Part shown: one piece after another, positions 1 to 8,392 of the stretch
How positions within the stretch are numbered: position 1 is the stretch's first letter
How the letters are laid out: each line of letters opens with the position of its first letter
DNA from: Ureibacillus thermophilus
GTDB taxonomy: Bacteria; Bacillota; Bacilli; Bacillales_A; Planococcaceae
Reading direction: 5' to 3'
DNA: 64,000 nt
NCBI RefSeq assembly: GCF_004331915.1
Contig: NZ_CP036528.1
Coordinates: forward strand, 944,567 to 1,008,566
Translations under genes and position numbers: made by a program
The notes under the pieces: generated by a model
Seen by the model: the letters and a program-made list of their open reading frames with translations, nothing else
The model's database searches: none
What the model was told of the DNA's origin: nothing

Positions 1-12
1 GTAGGCATATGA

Positions 13-45
13 AAAAGGAGAGCGTTAAAATCGTTCTCTTTTTTT
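13..45 (+). terminator. Rho-independent terminator
   Basis: A 7-bp stem (GAGAGCG at 18-24 with CGTTCTC at 32-38, one G-U pair) is followed by a run of T. It presumably ends a transcript that enters from left of the window. Confidence 0.75.
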
Positions 46-138
46 GGTTTAATTCGAGTATTTTATAGAAAAATGAACATCTTATATAATACAACGTTCC
101 GCCACGTTGCGGACATTTCGCCTTTATAGGCCTAGTAG

Positions 139-178
139 GAAGCCATTCACTTGTGTGGATGGCTTCTTGCTTTTTTTA
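139..178 (+). terminator. Rho-independent terminator
   Basis: A 12-bp stem with one wobble (139-150 with 155-166, loop TTGT) is followed by TTGC and seven T. Bases 46-326 otherwise hold no gene that I can support. Confidence 0.8.
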
Positions 179-326
179 AAATTACCATTCCTAAACATAC
201 GCTCGTCGCTTTGATTTGTCCAAAAGTGAAACATTATTTTTCGTTATATTGCATTGTACAAAATAGATAGAAAGCAGTTTAAAATGAAGATGAAGCCTTG
301 ATATGATTGAATTTTTATTAGTTCTC

Positions 327-356
327 TTGAAATTCTTTGCAAGGCGATAATATAAT
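327..356 (+). promoter_or_regulatory. Sigma-A promoter of ywiB-argS
   Basis: TTGAAA at 327-332 and TATAAT at 351-356 are separated by 18 bp. Transcription would begin near 363, about 30 nt before the ywiB start codon. Confidence 0.7.
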
Positions 357-393
357 AAATAAGTTAAGTATACATAAGGAGTGCCCGCAGGAA

Positions 394-831
394 ATGAGTG
401 TTGAAAAAAACGTAAAAATCAAAGTTATTTCGACTATCCGTCCCATTGAAGGGGAAGAGGAAACCTACGAACTGTGGCTTCAAGGAGTTTGGTTAAAAAA
501 GAACGAGAAAATGTATTTGCGCTATGAAGAATTTTTGGAAGACCAAAGGATTCGGACAACAGTGAAAATGAACAATGACAATGCACTCATTTTGCGCAGT
601 GGAGCTGTCAAAATGCGGCTTCCTTTTAGCTTAGAAAGCAAACAAAATGGCCATTACGACACAATTTATGGAACATTGCCTTTGCAAACGAAAACTCATC
701 GGTTGGGGTTTGAACATACAGAAGAAAATAATATCAGTGGCAGATTTAATGTGCAGTATGATTTAATTGTTAGTGGACAATCAGTCGGACATTATACTTT
801 GGAAATACAATACACGGAGGGACAAGCATGA
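394..831 (+). CDS. ywiB: DUF1934 family protein (YwiB-like)
   Basis: A 145-residue protein of the DUF1934/YwiB family, small beta-barrel-like proteins of unknown function commonly found directly upstream of argS in Bacillales. I chose the ATG at 394 because AAGGAG lies at 376-381; the frame is open from a TTG at 339-side position 337, but that codon lies between the -35 and -10 boxes of the promoter and cannot be in the mRNA. The length is close to that of B. subtilis YwiB. The stop overlaps the argS start (ATGA), so the two are translationally coupled. No catalytic motif is evident. Confidence 0.85.
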   Translation: MSVEKNVKIKVISTIRPIEGEEETYELWLQGVWLKKNEKMYLRYEEFLEDQRIRTTVKMNNDNALILRSGAVKMRLPFSLESKQNGHYDTIYGTLPLQTKTHRLGFEHTEENNISGRFNVQYDLIVSGQSVGHYTLEIQYTEGQA

Positions 832-2495
832 ATGCAGTAGAACAATTGCAGGAAAAATTGAGAAACTTGTTAAAAGCGGCTGTTGAGAAAGCTCAAATTT
901 TAGAAGAGGGCGCAGAGTTTCAAGTGCAGATCGAAGTACCAAAAGATCAAACAAAAGGCGACTTTGCAACAAACTTGGCTATGCAGCTGACGAAACTTGC
1001 AAAAAAACCGCCTCGTCAAATTGCAGAAGCGATTGTCGAGAATCTTGAAACAGAAGGCACGGAAATTGAAAAAGTAGAAATTGCAGGACCTGGCTTTATT
1101 AACATCTTTGTGCGCAAAGATTTCCTTGCGGACATCGTAAAAGCAGTATTTGAACAAGGCGAAAATTACGGTCGCTCAAATGCTGGAGGAGGCGAAAAAA
1201 TTCAAGTGGAGTTTGTTTCGGCAAATCCTACTGGTGACCTTCACTTAGGACATGCCCGCGGTGCTGCATTCGGCGACTCCCTGTGCAACATTTTAGATTT
1301 TGCAGGTTACGATGTTACTCGAGAATATTACATTAATGATGCGGGAAATCAAATTAACAACTTGGCATATTCTCTAGAAGCGCGCTACAAACAAGCATTG
1401 GGCCTAGATGCGGAAATGCCAGAAGATGGCTACTATGGCCAAGACATTATTGATATTGCCAAAACACTTGCTGACCAATACGGAGATTCTATTTTGGAAA
1501 AATCGGATGAAGAACGCTTCAACTTCTTCCGTGAAAAAGGACTCGCTTTGGAGCTTGAAAAATTGAAAAAAGACTTGGAAAACTTCCGCGTTCGCTTTGA
1601 TGTATGGTACTCTGAAACGTCCTTATATAAGAGCGGAAAAATCGACAAAGCCTTAGATAAATTAAGAGCGAACGGCCACATCTATGAGAAAGACGGAGCG
1701 ACTTGGTTCCGCTCTACAACATTCGGCGATGACAAAGACCGCGTGTTGATTAAATCAGATGGTTCATATACTTACTTGACACCGGACATTGCTTACCACG
1801 AAGACAAAATTCAGCGAGGCTTCGACAAACTCATCAACGTATGGGGAGCAGACCACCATGGCTACATTCCGCGCATGAAAGCGGCCATCGAAGCTCTTGG
1901 CTATGACCGCGACAAATTGGAAGTGGAAGTCATCCAAATGGTGCAGCTTTATAAAAACGGCGAAAAATACAAAATGAGCAAACGTACAGGAAATGCCGTA
2001 ACGATGCGTGAACTAGTAGAAGAAGTAGGCCTTGATGCTGTGCGCTACTACTTTGTAAAAACAGCTTGCGATTCCCATATGGACTTTGACTTAGACCTTG
2101 CCGTGGCGGAGTCCAATGAAAACCCGGTATATTATGTCCAATATGCCCATGCACGTATTTGCTCCATTTTACGTGCTGCAGAAGAACAAGGTTTCCATCC
2201 ATCTTTAGAAAACTTGCATTTATTAACGGATGAAAAATCTGAAGAAGTGCTGAAAAAAGTTGGCACATTCCCGCAAGTTGTGGCAGAAGCGGCAAAATAT
2301 CGAACGCCTCACCGCATTGCAAATTACATTCAAGAACTGGCGGCATCGTTCCATAGCTTCTACAATGCCGAAAAAGTATTGAATCCGGACAACAAAGAAT
2401 TGACAGAAGCGCGCCTTGCCTTAATTCAAGCCGTTCGAATCACCCTTGCTAATGCTTTAAGATTAATAGGCGTATCTGCACCTGAAAAAATGTAA
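828..2495 (+). CDS. argS: Arginyl-tRNA synthetase
   Basis: Class I aminoacyl-tRNA synthetase that charges tRNA-Arg in the cytoplasm. The 555 residues are the usual bacterial ArgRS length. An N-terminal Arg-tRNA synthetase domain (about residues 1-95) precedes the Rossmann catalytic domain with the HIGH-type motif HLGHARG near residue 140. A KMSKR signature occurs near 385, followed by the all-alpha DALR anticodon-binding domain to the C terminus. It overlaps ywiB by 4 nt and ends just before a terminator, so the transcription unit is ywiB-argS. Confidence 0.97.
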   Translation: MNAVEQLQEKLRNLLKAAVEKAQILEEGAEFQVQIEVPKDQTKGDFATNLAMQLTKLAKKPPRQIAEAIVENLETEGTEIEKVEIAGPGFINIFVRKDFLADIVKAVFEQGENYGRSNAGGGEKIQVEFVSANPTGDLHLGHARGAAFGDSLCNILDFAGYDVTREYYINDAGNQINNLAYSLEARYKQALGLDAEMPEDGYYGQDIIDIAKTLADQYGDSILEKSDEERFNFFREKGLALELEKLKKDLENFRVRFDVWYSETSLYKSGKIDKALDKLRANGHIYEKDGATWFRSTTFGDDKDRVLIKSDGSYTYLTPDIAYHEDKIQRGFDKLINVWGADHHGYIPRMKAAIEALGYDRDKLEVEVIQMVQLYKNGEKYKMSKRTGNAVTMRELVEEVGLDAVRYYFVKTACDSHMDFDLDLAVAESNENPVYYVQYAHARICSILRAAEEQGFHPSLENLHLLTDEKSEEVLKKVGTFPQVVAEAAKYRTPHRIANYIQELAASFHSFYNAEKVLNPDNKELTEARLALIQAVRITLANALRLIGVSAPEKM

Positions 2496-2508
2496 AATTT
2501 CAGATCCA

Positions 2509-2537
2509 CCAGCCTCATTAGTTGGGGCTGGTTTTTA
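2509..2537 (+). terminator. Terminator of ywiB-argS
   Basis: CCAGCCTCA (2509-2517) pairs with TTGGGGCTGG (2522-2531), followed by TTTTT. Confidence 0.8.
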
Positions 2538-2568
2538 TATAACTCTTATTGGAATTATAAGAATTTTA

Positions 2569-2597
2569 TTGACAAAGAAATCACGATTCAGTACAAT
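2569..2597 (+). promoter_or_regulatory. Distal sigma-A promoter of the YdbM-like/ABC operon
   Basis: TTGACA at 2569-2574 and TACAAT at 2592-2597 with an ideal 17-bp spacer. The palindrome at 2605-2629 begins right after it, so the start site lies inside a likely operator. Confidence 0.75.
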
Positions 2598-2604
2598 GAT
2601 AGTC

Positions 2605-2629
2605 AATTCCAACCTATTAAGTTGGTATT
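2605..2629. promoter_or_regulatory. 25-bp palindromic operator candidate (CymR-like?)
   Basis: AATTCCAAC (2605-2613), a 7-bp spacer CTATTAA, then GTTGGTATT (2621-2629): 9-bp half-sites with one mismatch, covering about +1 to +25 of the distal promoter. The position fits a repressor. In B. subtilis the YdbM gene and cystine transporters belong to the CymR cysteine regulon, so a CymR-type regulator is my guess; identity with the CymR consensus was not tested. Confidence 0.55.
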
Positions 2630-2654
2630 AGGTTAAAAGAAAAGGCGATTTTCC

Positions 2655-2686
2655 TTGCGAAAGGACAAAAATTCGTTCTTTCGCGA
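2655..2686 (+). promoter_or_regulatory. Leader hairpin
   Basis: GCGAAAGGAC (2657-2666) pairs with GTTCTTTCGC (2675-2684), 10 bp with one wobble and two more outer pairs. No T run follows, so it is not a plain terminator. It lies in the leader of the distal transcript and upstream of the proximal promoter. Its role is unknown. Confidence 0.45.
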
Positions 2687-2716
2687 AAAATAATTCCCAT
2701 AAATAAACTTATGTTA

Positions 2717-2745
2717 TTGACTATTAAAGTCGAAAAATGTAGAAT
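2717..2745 (+). promoter_or_regulatory. Proximal sigma-A promoter of the YdbM-like/ABC operon
   Basis: TTGACT at 2717-2722 and TAGAAT at 2740-2745, 17-bp spacer. It would bypass the operator and hairpin upstream. Confidence 0.6.
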
Positions 2746-2803
2746 CATGTCATATTATAAATAGAAGTATTTTTATAGGATTAATTTTTCTTTTTGAAAG
2801 GTA

Positions 2804-3988
2804 GTGAAAATTTCCGTGAAAGAACTATTTATCAAAACGGAAGAACAACGGAAATGGTTGGAAAAATTGAAAACATTGGAGCTGCCTATTAAAGAACGCG
2901 CCCAAGTAAACGATGAACAATCGCTTTTCCCCCATGACGATATAAACAAATTGCGTGAAATTGGTTATACAAAAGTGACGCTCCCAAAAGAATATGGCGG
3001 TGATGGATTCAACATTTATGATGCCATCTTACTGCAAGAAACCTTGGGCAGTTATGATGGAAGCACAGCCCTTTCCATCGGTTGGACGCTGCTTACGGTT
3101 GGGGATGTTTACGAATCGAAAAGTTGGCCAAAAGAAAAACTGGATGAATTTGCGGAAGCTGTGGCAAAAGGGGCTATCATCAACAAAATTGTCAGTGAAG
3201 TCATTACAGGAAGCCCAATCCGCGGAGGACGTCCAGGAACGAGCGCTGTGAAAAAGGGCAATAAGTGGGTCATCAACGGCCGCAAAGCCTATGCCACATG
3301 TTCGCCCGAATTGGATTATTTTTTGGTCACTGCATGGATTCCTGAGATTGAAAGCACCGGAAATTTCTTAATTCATAAGGATGCGAAAGGATTATCCATC
3401 GAAGAAACATGGGATACCGTTGCCATGAAAGCGACAGGAAGCCATGATTTGGTGTTGAATAATGTGGAAGTGGCTGAATCCGACTTGGTGGAAATCCCTA
3501 ATTACCAAACGGGCTTTAAATTAAACGGCTGGTTGTTGATTATTCCGGCAACCTATCTCGGAATCGCCCAGGCAGCCCGCGACTATGCGGTGGAATTTGC
3601 CAACCAACATTCGCCAAACAGCATTCAAGGAACCATTGCTACATTGCCGAATGTGCAATCACTTATCGGGGAAATTGATTTGCTTCTTGCACAAGCACGC
3701 TTCACTCTTTACGGAGCAGCCCAAAGCTATATCGAATTAATCAACAAAAGAAATCTTGATGCAAAAGAAGCCGACAACATTGTTAATGCGGTGAATGTAG
3801 CAAAATATACCGTGACGAATAACGCCCTATCCATTGTCGATAAAGCGATGAGAGTTGTAGGCGCAAAAAGCTTGCAGCGCAACAATCCGTTGCAACGTTA
3901 TTATCGAGATGTTCGCGCAGGTCTTCATAATCCGCCGATGGATGATTTGACAATAAAAAAATTGGCGGAAGCAGCATTAAAATTATAA
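2804..3988 (+). CDS. Acyl-CoA dehydrogenase-fold flavoprotein (YdbM-like)
   Basis: A 394-residue flavoprotein with the acyl-CoA dehydrogenase fold: N-terminal helical domain, middle beta domain and C-terminal helical domain. The canonical catalytic YEGT-E signature of true dehydrogenases is absent at the C terminus. This resembles the YdbM/SfnB/DszC-type group, whose members include sulfur-compound monooxygenases using reduced flavin. An amino acid ABC importer follows 28 bp downstream, a pairing typical of organosulfur scavenging; the substrate is inferred only from context. The start is uncertain: GTG 2804 lies only 2 nt after the purine-rich AAAGG, while the in-frame GTG 2816 would have a 14-nt gap. 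Confidence 0.75.
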   Translation: MKISVKELFIKTEEQRKWLEKLKTLELPIKERAQVNDEQSLFPHDDINKLREIGYTKVTLPKEYGGDGFNIYDAILLQETLGSYDGSTALSIGWTLLTVGDVYESKSWPKEKLDEFAEAVAKGAIINKIVSEVITGSPIRGGRPGTSAVKKGNKWVINGRKAYATCSPELDYFLVTAWIPEIESTGNFLIHKDAKGLSIEETWDTVAMKATGSHDLVLNNVEVAESDLVEIPNYQTGFKLNGWLLIIPATYLGIAQAARDYAVEFANQHSPNSIQGTIATLPNVQSLIGEIDLLLAQARFTLYGAAQSYIELINKRNLDAKEADNIVNAVNVAKYTVTNNALSIVDKAMRVVGAKSLQRNNPLQRYYRDVRAGLHNPPMDDLTIKKLAEAALKL

Positions 3989-4016
3989 ATTTATTCAAAT
4001 TTAGGAGGCGTCAACA

Positions 4017-4898
4017 ATGAAATTTAAAAAATTATTGAAATTAGGGGCTATCGGTTTACTTGCAGCTTCCCTGGCTGCTTGCGGAGGAGAAGATACTTCT
4101 ACTTCAGAAAATAAAAATGCAGAAGAATCCGGCTCAGATGTAAAAAAAGTAAAAGTAGCCTATGCAATTTCCTGGAAGCCGATTACGTACCAAGATGAAA
4201 AAGGCAATCCGGCAGGTTATGAATTGGATATGTTGAGACTGGTGGATGAAAAATTAGAAGACTATGAATTTGAATATATTGGAACAACAGATGACGATCT
4301 GCTCATCGGGGTGGAACAAGGAAAATATGACTTAGGTGTAAAAAACATTTTCTATACGGATGAAAGAGCCGAAAAATACATTTTCCCTAAAGAATTTACA
4401 GGACTCAGCAGCGTTGGTTTATTGTTGAAAAAAGAAAATGCCCATATTAAAGATTTATCTGATTTTGCGGCTGCCGGGTTAGAGCTTGCGCCAATCGCTG
4501 CTAATAACGCGCAATATACAGTGGTGGCAAAATACAATGAAGAACATCCAGACAACCAAGTGAAATTGGTGGCAGGCGATACGTTTGCAGTAGATATTGT
4601 GCAATGGGTGAACGAAGGCCGTGCGGATGGAGGAATTGCTTTAGAACCAGTGATCGAAAAACAAATTAACGATCCAGAAGGTCCATACCATAATTTGAAA
4701 GATGAATTAGTTTATAACGAATTTACAGTAATTAAAACTTGGACGCTATTTAACAAAAACCAACAAGAATTGGCAGATGCTTTTGATGAGGCGGTAAAAG
4801 AAATTAAACAAACGGATGCACTCAATAAATTGATGGTAAAACATTATGGCCGTGACTTATTTGAAGTGTTGAAAAAAGTGGAAGCTGAGTCTAAATAA
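4017..4898 (+). CDS. Amino acid ABC transporter, substrate-binding lipoprotein
   Basis: A 293-residue periplasmic-binding-protein-like lipoprotein (family 3, SBP_bac_3). The signal peptide ends in a lipobox LAAC with lipidated Cys near residue 22, followed by a Ser/Glu-rich linker. The solute-binding domain contains the family phrase GYELDMLRLV. A strong AGGAGG lies 9 nt before ATG 4017. It should capture a polar amino acid, possibly a cystine-like sulfur compound given the upstream flavoprotein. The hairpin after it probably raises its abundance over the permeases. Confidence 0.9.
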   Translation: MKFKKLLKLGAIGLLAASLAACGGEDTSTSENKNAEESGSDVKKVKVAYAISWKPITYQDEKGNPAGYELDMLRLVDEKLEDYEFEYIGTTDDDLLIGVEQGKYDLGVKNIFYTDERAEKYIFPKEFTGLSSVGLLLKKENAHIKDLSDFAAAGLELAPIAANNAQYTVVAKYNEEHPDNQVKLVAGDTFAVDIVQWVNEGRADGGIALEPVIEKQINDPEGPYHNLKDELVYNEFTVIKTWTLFNKNQQELADAFDEAVKEIKQTDALNKLMVKHYGRDLFEVLKKVEAESK

Positions 4899-4906
4899 CT
4901 CATGAT

Positions 4907-4943
4907 GGGCTGTTGGGTAGATTACCTTACAGCCTTATTTTTT
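4907..4943 (+). terminator. Intra-operon partial terminator
   Basis: GGCTGT (4908-4913) pairs with ACAGCC (4929-4934), with an inner GGT/ACC pairing, followed by TTATTTTTT. It lies between the binding-protein gene and the permease genes. A leaky terminator here would yield more binding protein than membrane components. Confidence 0.65.
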
Positions 4944-4963
4944 AAGTAGATAGGGGTGAAAGG

Positions 4964-5680
4964 ATGTTTTTTGAAAAGTACTTTGATATCGATTATTTAT
5001 GGGGAGCTTTTCCACAACTCTTGCCCTACTTGAAAATTACTTTTGCGGTGGCTGGGCTTGCCGTAGTATTTGGCACATTGCTCGGTTTAGTTCTGGCATT
5101 TATGAAAATGGGGAAAAGCAAAATATTGCAGATTGTTGCCCATAGTTATACAACGGTTATGCGCTGTACTCCCTCCATCGTGCTATTGTTCCTTGTTTAC
5201 TACGGCGTTCCTTTCTTATCGGAAGCATTGTTTCACATTCATTTGCAGGATATCTATACAGGGGTTTTCGTTGTGATTGCGTTTTCCCTTCAATTCGCAG
5301 CAATGATGTCGGAAGTGATTCGTTCAGCCATCCAGTCCATTAATAAAGGACAGTTTGAAGCGGCAGTGAGCGTGGGATTAACGCCTTGGCAAGCGTATAG
5401 ACGCATCATTTTCCCTCAAGCAATTGTTGTAGCCCTTCCAAACTTCGGGAATGGCCTCATTGCCATCTTACAAGAAGGGGCATTGGCGTATACTATCGGG
5501 TTTATCGATATTGTGGGGAAAGCGAATCTCATCATTTCCAGCAATTTCAACTCTCATGCGTTGGAAATTTATATTGCTTTAGCCATCATTTATTGGGTGA
5601 TTTCAATTGTCATTGAAAGAGTGTTTGATCTTTTGGAAAAAGCGTTCAGCAAAGGTTCGCGTTCAATTAAAGCATCGTAG
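4964..5680 (+). CDS. Amino acid ABC transporter permease, first subunit
   Basis: A 238-residue membrane protein of the HisMQ permease family (BPD_transp_1) with about five hydrophobic segments. It carries the EAA-type coupling loop, seen as QFEAAVSVGLTPWQAYRRI near residues 128-146, which docks on the ATPase. It would form a heterodimer with the next gene product. ATG 4964 is preceded by GGGGTGAAAGG. The 14-nt gap to the next gene supports co-translation. Confidence 0.9.
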   Translation: MFFEKYFDIDYLWGAFPQLLPYLKITFAVAGLAVVFGTLLGLVLAFMKMGKSKILQIVAHSYTTVMRCTPSIVLLFLVYYGVPFLSEALFHIHLQDIYTGVFVVIAFSLQFAAMMSEVIRSAIQSINKGQFEAAVSVGLTPWQAYRRIIFPQAIVVALPNFGNGLIAILQEGALAYTIGFIDIVGKANLIISSNFNSHALEIYIALAIIYWVISIVIERVFDLLEKAFSKGSRSIKAS

Positions 5681-5694
5681 GAGGTGGAGAGTAG

Positions 5695-6399
5695 ATGCTG
5701 GATATGGAATTTCTTGTCGATACATTTTTTGTTGCATTATCCGGTGTGCCTGTCGCATTGCTTGTAACCGTGGTTTCCTTATTGATTGCATTGCCGATCG
5801 GTTTCTTATTCGCATTGACAAGAATCAATAAGATTCCCGTGTTGAATCAGCTGGCTAAAATTTATGTTTCGTTCGTTCGAGGCACGCCAGTGATTATACA
5901 AATCTTTGTTTTATACAGCTTTATTCCGATTGTTTTAAATATGACCTTTGAAAAATACGACATCAATTATGAAGTGTATAAAATTCATCCAATCTGGTAT
6001 GCATTTGTGATTTTTGCTTTCAATAAATCAGCGGTATTAATAGAAGTGTTCCGCTCCGCTTTATCGACGGTGGAAAAGGGGCAATTGGAAGCGGCTTATT
6101 CCGTGGGGCTCACAACTGCTCAAGCATATCGGAGAATTATCATTCCTCAGGCTCTTGTCTCTGCATTGCCGAATCTGGCGACAACCACAGTGAACTTGAT
6201 TAAAGCGACATCCTTAGGGTATGCCATTTCCTTGCAAGAGATTACGTTAAAGGCAAAGGTGGCGGCCAACTTTGGCTACAACTATTTGGAAGCCTATATT
6301 GATATTTTCATGGTTTATCTAATTCTTTGTATTGCCGTTGAACAATTATTCAAGTATTTAGAGAAACGATTGAGCCGATATAAAATGGCAAGCGTTTAA
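5695..6399 (+). CDS. Amino acid ABC transporter permease, second subunit
   Basis: A 234-residue HisMQ-family permease paralogous to the preceding gene, with the EAA loop phrase QLEAAYSVGLTTAQAYRRI in its second half. It has about five membrane-spanning segments. AGGAGG lies 12 nt before ATG 5695; an in-frame ATG at 5704 is a possible alternative. Separate permease genes of this type are usual for cystine and glutamine-type importers. Confidence 0.9.
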   Translation: MLDMEFLVDTFFVALSGVPVALLVTVVSLLIALPIGFLFALTRINKIPVLNQLAKIYVSFVRGTPVIIQIFVLYSFIPIVLNMTFEKYDINYEVYKIHPIWYAFVIFAFNKSAVLIEVFRSALSTVEKGQLEAAYSVGLTTAQAYRRIIIPQALVSALPNLATTTVNLIKATSLGYAISLQEITLKAKVAANFGYNYLEAYIDIFMVYLILCIAVEQLFKYLEKRLSRYKMASV

Positions 6400-6411
6400 A
6401 GGAGGCATAAT

Positions 6412-7167
6412 ATGCTGGAAATTAGAGGAATCCATAAATCCTTTGGAAAAAATGAGATTTTAAAAGGTGTTGATTTAACAATAAATAAAGGAGACGTGGT
6501 TGTCATCCTTGGCCCGAGCGGTTCTGGGAAAACGACGCTGCTTAGATGCATCAACTTTTTGGAACGAGCAGACCAAGGTACGGCAAGATATGGGGATTTG
6601 GAAGTGGATTTAAAACATGCGACGAAAAAAGAAGTGCAAGAGGTGCGGAAAAAAACGGCCTTTGTTTTCCAAAACTACAATTTGTTCAATAATAAAACAG
6701 CCATTGAAAATGTCATGGAAGGGTTGGTCGTTGCCCGCAAAGTGCCGAAACAAAAAGCACGGGAAATTGCGAAAAACGCCTTGGATAAAGTGGGCTTATC
6801 CGATAAATACGACTATTATCCAAGCCAGCTTTCAGGAGGGCAGCAGCAGCGGGTCGGAATCGCCCGTGCCGTTGCGTTAAACCCGGACATTATCTTATTT
6901 GACGAGCCCACTTCCGCCCTTGACCCGGAACTTGTTGGAGAGGTATTGAATACAATGAAGGAAATTGCAAAAGAAGGTACGACGATGCTTGTTGTGACTC
7001 ACGAAATGGGCTTTGCCAAAGATGTGGCGAACAAGGTGATTTTCATGGACGGCGGAGTGATTGTGGAAGAAGGGTCGCCTCATGACATCTTTGTTGCGCC
7101 GAAAGAAGCTAGAACAAAACAATTCTTGCGTCGCGTATTGCCAGGTTCCTTCGATTATGAAATCTAA
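6412..7167 (+). CDS. Amino acid ABC transporter, ATP-binding protein
   Basis: A 251-residue ABC ATPase that powers the importer at the inner face of the membrane. Walker A is GPSGSGKTT near residue 34, the Q-loop phrase is FVFQNYNLF, the signature LSGGQQQR lies near 141, and Walker B is [11 protein letters not shown] near 165, followed by the switch His in VTHEMGF. Family level: polar amino acid uptake ATPase (GlnQ/TcyN group). AGGAGG lies ahead of ATG 6412, and a terminator follows, closing the operon. Confidence 0.95.
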   Translation: MLEIRGIHKSFGKNEILKGVDLTINKGDVVVILGPSGSGKTTLLRCINFLERADQGTARYGDLEVDLKHATKKEVQEVRKKTAFVFQNYNLFNNKTAIENVMEGLVVARKVPKQKAREIAKNALDKVGLSDKYDYYPSQLSGGQQQRVGIARAVALNPDIILFDEPTSALDPELVGEVLNTMKEIAKEGTTMLVVTHEMGFAKDVANKVIFMDGGVIVEEGSPHDIFVAPKEARTKQFLRRVLPGSFDYEI

Positions 7168-7174
7168 ATGATTT

Positions 7175-7212
7175 AAACGCTCTCAATACAAAGTTTTGAG
7201 GGCGTTTTTTCT
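7175..7212 (+). terminator. Terminator of the ABC operon
   Basis: AAACGCTCTCAA (7175-7186) pairs with TTGAGGGCGTTT (7196-7207), one wobble, followed by T. Confidence 0.85.
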
Positions 7213-7252
7213 CTTTTTTCGCTTTCGTTCTATGTTTTATTATAGAATTCGT

Positions 7253-7325
7253 TATAATATAAAATATTGAACATTTTGAAACCTTATGCTGCGAGGAGGA
7301 CTTCTCGCTGTCGCAGGATTTTTTA
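7253..7325 (+). promoter_or_regulatory. Promoter -10 and attenuator-like leader of the cobalamin operon
   Basis: TATAAT at 7253-7258 has a weak -35. The short leader then forms CTGCGA (7289-7294) with TCGCAG (7311-7316), followed by GATTTTTTATTT, a terminator shape. An alternative inner pairing GCGAG (7291-7295) with CTCGC (7304-7308) competes with it. No B12-box (GCCACTG-like) was found, and the leader is too short for a complete cobalamin riboswitch, so the signal it senses is unknown. Confidence 0.5.
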
Positions 7326-7352
7326 TTTATTCAAGGGTTCATTGGAGGAATT

Positions 7353-7397
7353 ATGAAAACTTTAAATAGATTGAAGCAGGCAGAGGATGTGGGATGA
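7353..7397 (+). CDS. 14-codon leader ORF overlapping btuC
   Basis: A 14-codon ORF (MKTLNRLKQAEDVG) starts at ATG 7353 four nt after GGAGG (7344-7348). Its stop TGA overlaps the btuC start ATG 7394 (ATGA). btuC has no good SD of its own, so ribosomes finishing this ORF would initiate btuC. It could be a coupling leader or the remnant of a lost upstream gene such as btuF. No similarity is claimed. Confidence 0.5.
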   Translation: MKTLNRLKQAEDVG

Positions 7398-8386
7398 AGA
7401 AAAAGCTATTTCTCGCTTATAGTTCCACTTTTCTTTTCTTATTAATCAGCGTGTGGCTTGGATTATCCATTGGTTCTGTGGATATCCCATTTTCTGCATT
7501 ATGGGACAAAGAAGCAAATCCAAGAGCCTACAGCATTTTATGGAATATCCGTATGCCGCGCGTGGTGCTTGCCGGGCTTGTTGGTGCGTCTCTTGCCATT
7601 GCAGGGGCGGCTTTTCAAGGGTTGTTAAGAAATCCGTTGGCGGACCCATATACGATTGGCGTTTCATCGGGCGCATCTGTCGGGGCCATCTCCACCATTT
7701 TTTTCGGCGTCTCCATTCCGATGCTTGGCTCTTATACACTTGCTATGTTTGGCATTCTCGGCGCTTTTATCACATTGATTTTCGTCCTTTCTTTTGCGCG
7801 GCTGGTGGATAAAACATTAAAAATGGAAACGCTGATTTTAACGGGCGTCATTTTCAGCGCTTTTTTATCCTCTTGCATTTCCTTGTTGACTGCATTGTCC
7901 CATGAAGAGTTAAAGGCGGTTGTCAACTGGCTTCTTGGCAGTGTGGCGATGCGTGGATGGTCCTATGTGTATGTATTGATTCCATTCTTAATCATTGGCT
8001 CATTGATTTTATGGTTTAACCGAAGAGAATTGAACGTGATGATGTATGGGGATGAACGGGCAACTTCATTAGGGGTGAATGTCGTCCGCAGAAAGTATGC
8101 CGTGTTGATTGGAGGCTCTGTGTTGACAGGAGCGGCTGTGAGCGTTTCAGGAACAATTGGGTTTGTCGGTTTAGTGGTGCCGCATATCACTCGGCTAGTT
8201 TGGGGAACGGATCACCGCCACTTGTTACCGCTGTCCTTTTTAAAAGGAGCAACTTTATTAATTATTTGCGATTTAGTATCCCGTACCATTGTGGCGCCCC
8301 AAGAATTGCCGATTGGCGTCATAACAGCGTTTATCGGTGCGCCGGTATTTGCTTATATTTTCTTTAAACAGCGTCGGAAAAAGTAA
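7394..8386 (+). CDS. btuC: Cobalamin ABC transporter permease (FecCD family)
   Basis: A 330-residue FecCD/BtuC-family permease with about ten hydrophobic segments, matching the family length. Recognisable phrases include the GASLAIAGAAFQGLLRNPLADPY-type region near residues 60-80 (LAxPxxLG group) and the C-terminal GLVVPHITR motif near 259. The family imports vitamin B12, haem or siderophores; B12 is assigned because the next two genes act on corrinoids. No binding-protein gene adjoins it, so BtuF must be encoded elsewhere or be missing. Confidence 0.88.
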   Translation: MKKKLFLAYSSTFLFLLISVWLGLSIGSVDIPFSALWDKEANPRAYSILWNIRMPRVVLAGLVGASLAIAGAAFQGLLRNPLADPYTIGVSSGASVGAISTIFFGVSIPMLGSYTLAMFGILGAFITLIFVLSFARLVDKTLKMETLILTGVIFSAFLSSCISLLTALSHEELKAVVNWLLGSVAMRGWSYVYVLIPFLIIGSLILWFNRRELNVMMYGDERATSLGVNVVRRKYAVLIGGSVLTGAAVSVSGTIGFVGLVVPHITRLVWGTDHRHLLPLSFLKGATLLIICDLVSRTIVAPQELPIGVITAFIGAPVFAYIFFKQRRKK

Positions 8387-8392
8387 GGGGGG

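Noticed and set aside
1930-2346. 138-codon minus-strand ORF inside argS
   Set aside because: Shadow of the argS reading frame; antisense to a conserved catalytic region and without a start signal.
7253-7352. Cobalamin riboswitch
   Set aside because: No B12-box motif is visible, and the leader is about half the length needed; only a short attenuator-like structure is seen.
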